A stretch of 64,000 nt of DNA from Sambucus nigra (Eukaryota; Streptophyta; Magnoliopsida; Dipsacales; Adoxaceae), in NCBI GenBank assembly GCA_949130495.1, contig OX422211.1, forward strand, positions 533,544,017 through 533,608,016, read 5' to 3'. Every line of letters begins with the position of its first letter. Position 1 is the first letter of the stretch. Position numbers and translations under genes: made by a program. The notes under the pieces were generated by a model, which saw only the letters and a list, made by a program, of their open reading frames with translations, was not told where the DNA came from and did not search any database. Shown one piece after another: positions 47,940 to 58,636 of the stretch.

Positions 47940-47954
47940 TTTTTTCTTGTAGTG
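47940..47954 (-). repeat. CACTA terminal inverted repeat
   Basis: Plus strand TTTTTTCTTGTAGTG, i.e. CACTACAAGAAAAAA on the minus strand, the canonical CACTA end. The following AAA (47955-47957) would be one copy of the 3-bp target duplication; the other copy is lost. Confidence 0.85.
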
Positions 47955-47957
47955 AAA

Positions 47958-48761
47958 TGGGCATGAGTTCATCCTAGTTGCCATTGATTACTTCACCAAA
48001 TGGGTCGAAGTCGAGTTGTACGCAGTACTGAACGCAAGAAAGTGGCCAAATTCATCAAGAAAAACATCATCTGCCGATATGGGATCCCACATGAGCTAGT
48101 ATCAGATAACGAGTTTCATTTCTAGGCAGAAGTCATAGAAGTGGTCAATGAGTATGGGATTTAGAGACATAAATCCACTCCATATCGACCTCAAACCAAC
48201 GGTGCAATCGAAGCCGCCAATAAGAACGTCAAGGCCATCATCAGCAAGATGACAGAAAGCTGTCGAGATTGGGACGACTGGATCCCATACGCCCTATGGA
48301 GCTACCGAACCTCAATTCGAACCTCTATTGGGGCTAACCCTTACTCTCTAGTTTACGACATAAAATCAGTCCTACCCGTGGTGCTAGAAATACCCTCATT
48401 GCGCGTCATGCTTGAGAGCAAGGTCAGTGAAGAATACTGGTACCAAGGCCGTCTTGACGAGATGACCCTCCTAGATTAAAGGAGACTATAAGATCTAAAC
48501 CACATACAAGGGTACCATCGCCGAATAGCGCATTCATTCAACAAGAGAGTCAAGGACCGCGGTGTCCGAGAAGGGGACCTATACCTCAAAGAAATCATAG
48601 AATCCATCTGGGACCCGAGAGGGAAATTCAAGCCCAATTGGAGAGTCCCCTACATTATCAAAAAGATATTATCTAGCGGTGCCGCCATGCTCACCGACTT
48701 AGATAGGGAGGAGATGACTCGTCCAATCAATTTGGACCATCTCAAGAAGTTCTACCCCTAG
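47958..48761 (+). pseudogene. Tat-type Gypsy integrase, C-terminal part
   Basis: It reads GHEFILVAIDYFTKWVE (core Asp), then after frame changes HELVSDN (second Asp) and STPYRPQTNGAIEAANKN (catalytic Glu), followed by ALWSYRTSIRTSIGANP and IPSLRVMLES. The tail runs DLYLKEII, RGKFKPNWRVPYIIKKIL and LDHLKKFYP with a TAG at 48759-48761. The GRTxxGxxP-like and KFxPNWxGPYxV-like tail is typical of Tat/Athila integrases. Frameshifts and a stop at 48477 show decay. The N-terminal zinc finger is cut by the CACTA element. Confidence 0.85.
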
Positions 48762-49455
48762 TCCAAAATCTCAGCACGCTACGAATCTTCTCGTCTCCCT
48801 TCTATTCTAAAAAAATTGCTCTTCATTTACTTCTGCCCAGAACTACGTGGGCCTGATCCTCTACAATAACCATTTTCAAACAAATTAAAAAAATTCAAAA
48901 ACCCCAGAGGTACGTAGGTAGCTCATACACCTTATGTGAGTATGTCCATTTCTTTTTCACAAAATACTATTCTTTTCTTATCTCCGAGAACAACAGTCAA
49001 TTCCAACATATACTTGAACAAAAGGATTATGTATGCCTTAGGGATCGGTATAGATAATTCAAATAAAACTCATGGAAAGGCACGTCTGGATGATCAAAAA
49101 CTTGTTTGTTTCTCTATTATGAAATTTCGGTATAGATTACATAAGAAAAGGAACGGATACCTCCTTCCCCCTACCTTCCTAGAAAAGCCAAATAAAATCC
49201 TCACATTTATTCCCCATTAGGAAATTAACCATCCTACCCACATGTACCTGAGAAGACTGCTCCGTCATCATCATCTACATCCTGGGGTCCCCAAGTTTCC
49301 CCTGCTTGAGCAGAGTTCCACAGGCACTCCATGGACCAATAAGCTCAAACCAGATTCAAAAAAACCACAGCACCTCCTTCCATGGTGTCAAAAGTGACAA
49401 GCCACTTTTGTCCAGTCTCCACTACCAACATCTTGCTAACTACTCTCCTCCACAG
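48762..49455 (+). other. Spacer between Tat pol and the first antisense gene
   Basis: Contains GAACTACGTGGGCCTGATCC and GGTACGTAGGTAGCT (48840-48930), phrases that recur downstream of pol and in LTRs of Tat-like elements; a relative is at 59178-59220. The tail of the antisense gene frame may extend into its right part. No independent gene. Confidence 0.5.
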
Positions 49456-50525
49456 TCACTTCATATAATCCCCAGGGATATGCCAAACTCTCCTGAAAGA
49501 CTGAGAGGGACGGGTCGACAGACGTTGGCTCTCCCATAAAGAGCCAAGCCGTAGGGGTAGACGTTCAGTCAAATCCTCTACCGGAAAGAAATTTAGTGTA
49601 TGAGGTGGCATGACTTGTGCCCATCCAAATTGGCGCAGAAGTCTCTAAGGGAAATAAAAAGAGGTATGTTTGAGACCAACCAACCGCACATACGGGTATT
49701 CTCCTAGCTCCAGAAAAGGCATCAACTGTCCCCACCAAGGCACCGACGAGTACAGATTTTGAGCCCCATGCTCCATAAGCCAATTCTCCCAGCTCTCAAT
49801 ATCCAGGCCAATGCTGAAGAAGTGATGTGAAAAGAAGTTGGGTATAACCGATAAAGGATATCCTGGAAGAGCCACTAGGAAGAGTCTTTCAGACAACCAC
49901 ATGAATAGTATCACGGGGATACCCCTCAGGAAGTTAGAATGACCTTACCACCAGGAATACAGACCATTCAGGGTCTCCTCCAGTATCACCGCTGTAGGAT
50001 TGTGATAGTATGACATCCATGAATTAGTGGCTGCAAGTTGAGGATCCACTAGCAGTTCCCCAGTCACCATCATAAATTTTAAACAAGGCCCAGAACAACG
50101 GCTCCAGCATAGCCAGCATCACCTACTTACCGCAAATGCATGGACTATAACACTGCCGAAAGGGAGATTATTCCTCCAGTAACCAGTGGTCTGGCTGCCG
50201 AAGGAGAAATGCGAAGAAGCCCATCCAGCAAATCCCTGGGAGAATAAGAAAAATCGGGTAAAGCCACATCAACATTGGGATTTATCCCCATCATGACAGA
50301 AAATTCCTCGTAGGTAGGACAAACTTCATCCAACCCAAAGAAAAATACATGGTCTTCGGGGTACCAAAATTGTACCGCCGCCATCAGCATGTTCCACTCA
50401 ATGGGCCGGTTGCACCACAAAGAAACTCAACGCATGTTGAAAGAATCGTAGTCGACTTCATAAGAGCACATCGCTTCCAAGGCTTCGAGGTAGTTAGCAA
50501 ACTCAATGCTACTAGGGAGAGCCAT
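49456..50525 (-). pseudogene. DUF7745/plant-mobile-domain-like antisense gene
   Basis: The minus-strand ATG at 50525 starts MALPSSIEFANYLEALEAM. After a TGA at codon 33 the same frame continues WNMLMAAVQFWYPEDHVFFF, GLDEVCPTYEEFSVMMGIN, typical of the DUF7745/plant mobile fold. Later segments read PTAVILEETLNGLYSWW, then RGIPVILFMWLSERL, SIGLDIESWENWLMEHG and RQFGWAQVMPP, ending GDYMK at 49456. Three or more stops and a frameshift. I chose this ATG because it is 75 bases downstream of a TATA box. Its role is unknown; such genes are carried by retroelements and by host silencing-related proteins. It may be read only from the antisense promoter at 50598-50607. Confidence 0.7.
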
Positions 50526-50597
50526 CTTGCAGGACTAAGATATAGTAGGCAAGTAAGTAAGAATGTGGAGGTGTGATGAAAACACTCCACCCTTACC

Positions 50598-50766
50598 CCT
50601 TTTTATACTTGATAACCCTCACAAAAGACATAACCCCTGCAGAAATTGGAGGAAATCCTACGCCACAAGGTACAAAGAAAGAAGAGGGCACTAATCAAAA
50701 GATTTGAATTAATGGGAGTGGACTTAACTATCGATAGGCAGGGCAAAGGTCTTGCCGATCGACACC
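50598..50766 (-). promoter_or_regulatory. Antisense promoter of the DUF7745-like gene
   Basis: On the minus strand, TATAAAAAGG (50598-50607) lies 75 bases before the ATG. Upstream are TGCCTATCGATA (50729-50740) and GTCGATCGGCAAG (50752-50763 region), degenerate forms of TGCCGATCGGCA found before the other two TATA boxes of this element. Confidence 0.5.
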
Positions 50767-51218
50767 CCCCTATTTTTGGAAATTTTTCTTTTTCCTCTTT
50801 TGTCAAAATCAGAAGCTTAATAAAAATAAATTGATATTCCAATAAAATTTCAAAAATTCTCTTCCACCCCTATATAATTTCTCATTTTTAAAACTTTTTT
50901 TCAAAAGCCCAGAAATATCTCTTTTTACCGTCTTAGCAGTAAAGTAAAAAGCGCATGTGCATTCATTCATTCACCATTAATAAAGATAATAAAAAAATCC
51001 CATTGCATTGCATACATATATTCTTCTGTGTTACATCAAATTTTGCAGGAAAGAAAAAAAAACAACGGGACTCAGCCTGAACCCACATTCTCTCTCTCAC
51101 CTACTCTTCACCCCTCTCTCTAAGAGCTTCCACCCCTGCGACGCGCTCTCTTTCCCCTACAGCGAGATGAAGCACCACCGCTACCCGAGCCAGAGTCCTC
51201 CCCGGATAAAGCAGACAT

Positions 51219-51883
51219 TGATAATACGAGAAATCTGCCACAAGACATTCTCGTACCAGAAAGTCAAAGTTCAAAATACGTAATGAACAAACCAAGCAAG
51301 TAAATAAAGAGAAAACAAGATTTATAGTGGTTCAGTTCCTAAAATGGGCCTACGTCCACTGTGTTGCTCCATTCTCATTACATGCGTTACATTGTACAAT
51401 ATAATCATGACTAAAGAGGCGTACAGGTATGAGAATAAAATGAGAGTACATGATGACTGATGATCCCGGTGTTTCGGAGAGGTAGATGCGATATGGATAA
51501 GCAATTCCTGAGTTGTATGTAGGGGAGGTGTAAAGAGAATCGGTACTGTAGAAACTTCTCCAGTTGTGTGGAATCGATCCCCTCATTTTGAGGTGTGGAC
51601 CTCTATTTATAAGAAATATGCTCATGTGTAATGAGCACGTGACGCACGAAGTCTGGAGTTAGGATGGAGAGGGATGCGGCTTATAAGGCAAACAACCTAA
51701 GCGCCGCGTCCTGCAGCTGGAAAAAGACAAGAGATGCGCCCTGAACTGGGTGGGTCCGCGGCACGTTGATTGTGACCGCACCCCTTAATGAGGGGCCGCG
51801 CCCTGTATAAGGTAGGGACGCGCCCTGTAATCATGTGCTGAATAAGATACCATCCGCAGCAGGGTGCTATATTTGTACTATCA
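51219..51883 (-). repeat. 3' LTR of the non-autonomous element
   Basis: 665 bp. It matches 52871-53579 apart from scattered substitutions and two fewer copies of a 22-bp unit (near 51800-51830). Confidence 0.88.
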
Positions 51884-52870
51884 ATAAGCCCCCAAGTCGT
51901 AGTGCCAAAAGAATTTGATTGGGGCTGCGGCTTAGTTAAGTTTCCTTATGTGCCGCGGTAGTTTTCAAGGTGACTATTCGTCTTTCGCGCTCTCTTATAT
52001 AAATTATTTCAGGCCGTGGACTTCATTACATTTCCAAAACTTTGAGAGCAAATCGAGAGAGAATTTATGTGTGTTCATCTTCTTTAATTTTCTGCTTTTG
52101 TTAGTCTTTACAAAGTATATGTATAATCTGGGACAAAACTTGTAGAAGTGAGTAATCACACAAACACTGGAGTAACTAAGTAGGAAATGGGGATGCAGTG
52201 CTGTACTGCTGCACTATTGAAAGGTGCCGCAGCCAGTATAACACATAGGTGCACTGCCGTGGCCTTTGTATGATATTCACCAAGGTTCCACTAGAGACCT
52301 TCCGAGTCCGTTCCCTGATGTTTTGAAGGCCAGCAAAAGCCGCAGCATGAAGGTATTTAAACTACCTGCCGCATCCCTTGCTAAGCAAGGGAGGAATCAG
52401 TGCCAAAATCGAAACCCAAAAACTGAGTTTTTCCCTCGAAACACGGGGAAAGCATGCCTACTAGGGTCTATCCATGAGAGAATAACCTCTCCGTGCACAC
52501 AATGGAACAATTATAATGATAAAACCCTAGATCATAGGCAAAGAACAACAAAAATGGTGTAAACATATTTCTTCCCTAACCATTCATCTTTTCGGGGGTA
52601 AAGCCCATTATGCTTTTCAGCACTATCTAGATGAAATGATATCACAGGGGCATGTAAGAGAGATCCAAGGTCATAAAAGAGAGACCATAACAGATCTGAA
52701 TATACAAATTAATCATTTTAGGGTGTGAATATAAAATAGAGCTCAATATCCTAAATCTACTCGTGATACAATGATCCAAAGGATTCCCACGAATAAAATA
52801 AGGTGTCGAAGAACTCGAAATATAGAGAAACAAGATTAAAATATTTCGGTTCCCACAGATGGCACCAAAC

Positions 52871-53579
52871 TGATGATACGAGAAATCTGCCACAAGACAT
52901 TCTCATACCAGCAAGTCAAAGTGCAAAATACGTAATGAACAAACCAAGTAAGTAAATAGAGATAAAATAAGATTTAGAGTGGTTCAGCCCCTAAAATGGG
53001 CCTACGTCCACTGTGTTGCTCCATTATCATTATATGCGTTACATTAAACAATATAATCATGCCTAAAGATGCGTAAAAGTATGAGAATAAAAGGAGAGTA
53101 CATGATGACTGATGATCCCGGTGTGTTGGAGAGGTAGCTACGATATGGATAAGCAATTGTCGAGTTGTATGTAGGGGAGGTGTAGAGAGAATCGGTACTG
53201 TAGAAACTGCTCCAGTTATGTGGAATCGATCCCCTCATTTCAAGGTGTGGACCTCTATTTATAAGAGATATGCTCACGTTCAATAAGCATGTGACGCACG
53301 AAGTCTGGAGTTACGATGGAGAGGGATGCGACTTGTAAGGTAAACAACCTAAGCGCCGCGTCCTGCAGCTGGAAAAAGACAGGCGATGCGCCCTGGACTG
53401 GGTGGGTTCGTGGTACGTTGATTGTGACCGCACCCCTTGATGAGGGGCCGCGTACTGTACAAGGTAGGGCCACACCCTATATAAGGTAGGGTCGTGCCTT
53501 GTATAAGGTAGGTCCGCACCCTGTAATCATGTGCAAAATAGGATACCATCCACAATAGGGTGCTATATTTGTACTATCA
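52871..53579 (-). repeat. 5' LTR of the non-autonomous element
   Basis: 709 bp. Minus-strand TATA box TTATAAATAGAGG at about 53252-53264. GC-rich U3 with three ~22-bp units (AAGGTAGGGNCGYRCC core, 53458-53525). Confidence 0.88.
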
Positions 53580-53959
53580 GACGACACCAAGCAAGAAGGA
53601 ACCAAGACCACATCCCGAATGTGGGCAGTCGCTGAAGATATCCAGTCTCTGATGTCCTTAAGCCAAGTGGTCGACACCCGGACTTACTGCAAAGAAAAGA
53701 CAAAATTAGTATTAAGCAGAAAGGGTCAAAACAGAAAAAGAACCAAAAAGAGGAAGAAGGTATACTGCAGGATAAAGAACCTCCTCTGTCCAACCCAACT
53801 CCTCCGGATTTATCGCATGAGGATGATGCAATATGGGGACCATCCCTCCATCAACCCGTCGAATGTTGTATAATGGGGTATGCAACTGCACGAAAGGAAC
53901 CTCTGAAGTTGCCACCGCTGCCATCGACGGACCACCATCGTTGTGGGAAGACCCCACCA

Positions 53960-55554
53960 CCCGACTCGAACCCGCAGGGGGGAAGGAAAGGAATCATATA
54001 TGCTGGGCGCCATCAACTAGATCATCACAAAGTCCATATAGTCATACGGCACAACCATATCAGTGTACAAGAAGTAGAACTCGCCGATCATCGTCATAAT
54101 CCTCGAATCCTCCGGCAACAGCCGCTCCCGTCTCATAGACGAGGAAGCTACGCAGGTGGAACCACCACCTCCTCCTCAGTAATCTGTCAAACCACCCGCT
54201 CCTCGAGATACCAAGAGTGGCCAAACTCATGCGCCAGTAAACGCCTCATCTGCGCATTCACCCCGGTCGTCCCTGTATCCTGAAGGGCTGTCCCCCAAGG
54301 GTAAAAGGTCACCTAAAAATCCCCAGCAAGTATAAGTCAATAAAAAATTAGAACATGAAAAAAACCAAGACTGAAAAGGAAAGAGTCTTACCCTACCACT
54401 GGTAAGTCCATTCAAGACCTGGCGCACCACCTCTATAGAGAAAGATCCCTTCGACTGCCGATTGGCCTTGCGCCATCGATACAAACGGTAGAAGTCCTCA
54501 ACAGTATCGTCCTTCAGAGAAATCAGATGGGTATTGCACCCAATCACCTCATAGAACCACGCCTGCCAAAGATAGGAATTCACAATAAAGAGACGCATAA
54601 GGAAAATGCAAATGCATGAAAGGAAAATGCACAAAATTAAAGGATACCTCAAGGAGATACGTGGCTCCAATAAAAGTCTATCGAAAGCACCAGCTGAAGG
54701 CATCCATAGAAAAATTGAGGGTCGCCAAAGTCAGCCTCCCCCAATCATAGAGAGGGATGTTCGAAAACATACTCAAGTACGACAAGAACCACAAATGGAC
54801 TACGTCGCCGCACGACACCATTATGAAACCTCCCAGCACCAGCAATATGAACAACCGGGCCATCTGCCTCACCTGTAACCCATCCTTCACATCAACCTCC
54901 TTACTCAGCAAGGACAACCATATGGAATCCCCAGACACTATCCTCCCTACATCGCCGAGCACCGCCCTCACCCTCAGAGAGCGATCCACCTCTATCTGCT
55001 CCCCATCGCAATCCAACCCTAGTAGCTGCTGCACGTCTATGGGAGTCACGGTCATCTCCCCAAAATCAAAATGGAAGGTGTGGGTAGTATCCCACCATTT
55101 CTCCCCCAAAGCACATAAGATCGCTATCGACCGAGGCATCTCATCCAATGAAGATGCCAACCTCCCAAAACCCGCGGATGATACCATCCAATGCACCCCA
55201 GGTGGAAGATGCTCCCAGACGTCCTTAAGCCCCGTCGTCCCATGGACACCTGTGTTTTTTAGAGAGATATCAGTCTGTCAAAAGAAGAAACCTTGTCAAA
55301 ATTCTAAAAAGAAGGAAAGATCACCAAAAATAGAAGAATGCCAAAAGTAAGGTTGCTTACATAACCCCCGGGGCTCACCACCTTAGAAGAGCGATGAAGC
55401 GATGATTCCCGTAGCAAAGTACACTCATCCGCAACCGGCTCGAATGAGTCAAACTCCCCAAAGCAAGAGACACCCTGGCCCTCCACTCCACGTTCGCCTA
55501 GTCATCAACAGTCAATCATTCCCTATGCACTGTAGTGCTCACAAAGGCGACCAT
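53960..55554 (-). pseudogene. MAIN-like plant mobile domain gene with three introns, antisense to Tat pol
   Basis: Minus-strand exons: 55361-about 55490 (ECTLLRESSLHRSSKVV), 54648-55249, 54391-54562 and from 54312. Introns of 111, 85 and 78 bp have GT-AG ends (55250-55360, 54563-54647, 54313-54390). Exon 2 gives the PMD core GFGRLASSLDEMPRSIAILC, WWDTTHTFHFDFGEMTVTP, DVQQLLGLDCDGE; exon 3 gives AWFYEVIGCNT and FYRLYRWRKANRQSKG; exon 4 gives QMRRLLAHEFGHSWYLEERV. Stops occur near the end of exon 2 and at 54187-54189, and the first ATG (55554) runs into a TGA. PMD proteins such as MAIN/MAIL1 act in transposon silencing and development; the role of a transposon-borne copy is unknown. Decayed. 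Confidence 0.78.
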
Positions 55555-55649
55555 TTCTTAGAGATCAAAATGCTAGAATGATTTGCAGAGGAAAATCGCA
55601 AAAAAAAAAAGAAAGCATGAAAATGTGAAAAATGAGGGGAATTTGCCCC

Positions 55650-55767
55650 CTTTATATAGGATGCCAAGGGTCATGCCGATCGGCACTGACCCCTTTACAT
55701 TCCCGAGGCAGTTCAAAAGTCTGTACCACTGCCGAATGTCTCCTCTCATACTATGCCTACCGGCACC
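55650..55767 (-). promoter_or_regulatory. Antisense promoter of the MAIN-like gene
   Basis: The minus-strand TATA box CCTATATAAAG (55650-55660) is about 100 bases before the gene. Just upstream is a perfect 12-bp palindrome TGCCGATCGGCA (55674-55685), and further up TGCCTACCGGCA (55754-55765) with CTGCCGAAT between. Confidence 0.6.
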
Positions 55768-56299
55768 CCCTTAAAATTTCATACAAAAATTCCCAGAAAA
55801 TACCAGACAACCCTGAAAAATCCTCAGAAAATTCCTAAAAATCCCAGGAAAGATTTAGAACATTTTCGCTAAGCAAAACCCCTATTTACACAGCAAAACT
55901 CTCAAAGGCCAAGTGAATCTTCTCCCAGTAACGTCCCCGGAGAATCTCTAAGGATCACTCCCTATACCCGAAAAGGTCTTAAACCTCCCTGAGCAATATG
56001 TCCAATACTTGGACCACGTAATCACTTCCCCAGTGAAGTTTACAACATCAAATTGGCCTTTCCTCCACAAAGTCTCCAAAGGACAAAAGGATTTAACCAG
56101 CCATCGGATCCCCAGCTCAAAACAACATCGCAAGGTAATTTTCCCCAGCGGAATTCCAAAGAATCATTCTCCTCAGGCAATATCTCCAAAGGACGCTCTA
56201 AATTTTCCCCAACTCATCCACTATTCCCCAGCGGAACCCAAAATCCAATCTTTATCCCCAGCAAAATCCCTAATTTTCTCGAAGGAAATGTACACCTCT
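55768..56299 (+). other. Spacer with short CCCCAGCGGAA-type repeats
   Basis: Non-coding; CCCCAGYGRA phrases recur at about 56028, 56145, 56228 and 56256, often followed by TTCC or CCC. It leads straight into the minisatellite. No gene. Confidence 0.45.
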
Positions 56300-56975
56300 T
56301 TTAGGTTAGAATTGACCTCAATCTTGGATTGTCACCTTAGTTAGGTTATAATTGACCTCGGTCCTCGGTCGTCACCTCTCTTAGGTCCGAATTGACCTCG
56401 GTCTTGGATCGTCACCGTAGTTAGGTCAGAATTGACCTCGATCCTCGGTCGTCACCTCTCTTAGGTTAGAATTGACCTCGGTCTTGGATCGTCACCTTAT
56501 TTGGGTTAGAATTGACCTCGATCCTCGATCGTCGCCTCTCTTAGGTCAAAATTGACCTCGGTCTTGGATCGTCACCTTAGTTAGGTCAAAATTGACCTCA
56601 ATCCTCGGTCCTCACCTTTCTTAGGTCAGAATTGACATTGGTCTTAGATCATCACCTTAATTAGGTCAGAATTAACCTCGATCCTCGATCATCACCTCTC
56701 TTAGGTCAGAATTAACCTCAGTCTTGGATTGTCACCTTAGTTAGGTCATAATTGACCTCGGTCCTCGGTCGTCATCTCTCTTAGGTCATAATTGACCTCG
56801 ATCTTGGATTGTCACCTTAGCTAGGTTAAAATTGACCTCGGTCCTCGGTTGTCACCTCTCTTAGGTCACAATTGACCTCGATCTTGGATCGTCACCTTAG
56901 TTAGGTCAGAATTGACCCCGGTCCTCGGTCATCACCTCTCTTAGGTCAGAAATAACCTTGGTCTCGGATCATCAC
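56300..56975. repeat. Minisatellite: 40-bp units alternating as an 80-bp higher-order repeat
   Basis: Two 40-bp variants alternate. One contains TCCTCGGTCGTCACCTCTCT, the other TCTTGGATCGTCACCTTAGT; both share TAGGTCAGAATTGACCTCG. About 17 units in all. The regular alternation shows the array grew by copying 80-bp pairs. Confidence 0.93.
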
Positions 56976-57690
56976 CTAAGCCCACAGAATTGGTAATCTC
57001 TACTTAAGCCCACAGAATTGGCCTTGACCCGCAAAATTGGTCATCTCTACTTAAGCCCACATAATTGGCTTTGACCCGCAAAATTGGTCATCTCTACTTA
57101 AGCCCTCAGAATTAGCTTCGACCCGTAGAATTGGTCATCTCTACTTAAGCCCACAGAATTGGCTTCGACTCGCATAATTGTTCATCTCTACTTAAGCCCT
57201 CAGAATTAGCTTCGACTCGTAGAATTGGTCATCTCTACTTAATCCCATAGAATTGGCTTTGACTCGTAGAATTGGTCATCTCTACTTAAGCCCTCAGAAT
57301 CGACTTCGACCCGCAGAATTGGTCACCCTCATCTTTAAGCCCGCAGAATTGGCTTCGACCCGCAGAATTGGTTATCTCTACTTAAGCCTGCAGAATTGGC
57401 TTCGACCTATAGAATCAGTCACCCTCATCTTCAAGCCTGCAAAATTGTCTTTGACTCGCAAAATTAGTCATCTCCAGATTGCTCCTTAGGTCCCTAGAAT
57501 TGACCTCGACACTCTGAATTGGTCATCCTTGTTCCTTAGGTCCTCAGAATCGGCCTCGACCCTCTGAAATGGTCATCTATGCTCCTTAGGTCCTCACAAT
57601 TGGTTTCGACCTGCAGAATTGGTCATTCTCATCCTTAGGTCCTCAGAATTGACCTCGACCCTCCGGTCATAATCTCCTAAAAAGCATCAT
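56976..57690. repeat. Second minisatellite, ~47-bp units
   Basis: Unit core: ACTTAAGCCCACAGAATTGG, then CTTCGACCCGCAGAATTGGT and CATCTCT. About ten units to 57480, then four or so diverged units with CCTTAGGTCCTCAGAATTG. Shares the AGAATTGRC-TCGAC core with the first array, suggesting common descent. Confidence 0.9.
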
Positions 57691-57842
57691 CTAGTGTCTA
57701 TTCGATGACTATCCTTCATTTCAAACTCACCCGTCGAGGGGCTCTATAGACACCCCATTATGTTACCCCTTAAACTCTCCCTAGGTTCTTATCACCTCCC
57801 TTCATCATTAAAGACCCAAGTCATACCCCGAGTACTAACCTA

Positions 57843-58505
57843 GAAGCCATTGGGCACTCCGAGGCTCCGTTTGACCAAAAGTCAAATTCTTCATCTCGAC
57901 TGAGACTAAATGAATCATCAAAGGTCACTGAAACCCCTTTCCAACGGTCCGTCCCGTGTGCGATTCCGACTTACCAAGCGGACGAACGACCTGTTTTCCC
58001 CCAAAACTCAATTAGGAGGCCACTGGGCGCTCCTCGGCTCTGTTTGACCAAAGTTAACACTTCAACTCGACCGATACTAAATGAATCTTCGAAGGTCACT
58101 GAAACCCCTTTCGAACAACCCATCTCGTGTGCGATTCTGACTTACGGTACGGACGAACGATCCATTTTACTCCGAAAGGTCACCAAATTCTTCCAGGGCC
58201 CAGTTGACCAAAGTCAACTCCTCGAACCGGATCAAACTCTTTAGAATGTTGAAGTACATCTCCTAGCCTTTCCAATGGTCCACCCTGTGCGCGATTCGGA
58301 CTTACCATGCGGACGGACGATTTATTTGCATTCGACGATTCCCCGTCTAATGGACTGACGAATGCTTCCGAGCCATATTTGACGCAAAGTCAACTCCCAA
58401 ACCCAAGAGCGGTCTTAGGACTTTCGAATGTCTCGAGATTACCTTTCCAACGGTCCACCCCATGCATAATTCTGATCAACGGTTTGCGTTCTGCGGATGA
58501 TTTTT
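57843..58505 (+). repeat. Four imperfect ~170-bp repeats in the Tat LTR U3
   Basis: Each unit runs through GCC(A)CTGGGCGCTC-like, TTTGACCAAAGTCAA, TTTCCAACGGTCC and GTGCGATTCYGACTTAC with GCGGACGAACGA. Units start near 57843, 58015, 58195 and 58368. Confidence 0.7.
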
Positions 58506-58525
58506 CGAAAAGGCCTGAAAGACAC

Positions 58526-58636
58526 TGCCAAATGGCAGGTCCCAGACCCTGCCTATCGGCAGTGTGCCTAAATGCACCTGTCGATTGGAAGGAACAGGCC
58601 TATGCCGATTGGCAATTCCCTGGGCCTATAAAAAGG
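58526..58636 (+). promoter_or_regulatory. Sense LTR promoter with three TGCC-N4-GGCA palindromes
   Basis: TGCCAAATGGCA (58526-58537), TGCCTATCGGCA (58550-58561) and TGCCGATTGGCA (58603-58614) precede the TATA box TATAAAAAGG at 58627-58636. Strong TATA context and position within an LTR suggest the U3 promoter. Confidence 0.65.

Larger units (their letters stand above)
44386..47954 (-). mobile_element. 5' half of a second CACTA transposon (right copy)
   Basis: The right end carries the CACTA terminal repeat at 47940-47954. On the minus strand: subterminal TGACATAAATGA motifs, a CT-rich leader, an AT-rich non-coding stretch, then TNP2-type transposase from 45364 to about 44386. It inserted into the Tat Gypsy integrase, which resumes at 47955. 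The 3' half is missing; it ends against the other CACTA half. Confidence 0.72.
51219..53579 (-). mobile_element. Non-autonomous LTR retrotransposon inserted between the antisense genes
   Basis: LTRs at 51219-51883 and 52871-53579 start TGATRATACG and end ACTATCA (plus strand). The internal 987 bp carries no gag or pol. On the minus strand the primer site GTTTGGTGCCATCTGTGGG (about 52852-52870) follows the 5' LTR, and GACTTGGGGGCTTAT precedes the 3' LTR, fixing the orientation. Flanks read GACAT (51214-51218) and GACGA (53580-53584), an imperfect duplication. It depends on other elements for enzymes. Confidence 0.85.

Noticed and set aside
47955..47957. AAA as a confirmed CACTA target duplication
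   Set aside because: The other end of the element is missing, so no second copy can be compared.
48936..49220. 94-codon plus frame downstream of Tat pol
   Set aside because: No domain, AT-rich composition, lies in a spacer that is poorly conserved; probably chance.
53873..54283. 136-codon plus frame
   Set aside because: Shadow of the antisense MAIN-like gene; proline and serine bias arises from the complement.
56300..57690. CRISPR-like regular repeats
   Set aside because: Units are contiguous with no unique spacers, and lie in a plant retroelement; these are minisatellites.
56976..57690. Kinship between the 47-bp array here and the 47-bp array in the Tekay LTR
   Set aside because: Same period only; the sequences share no core.
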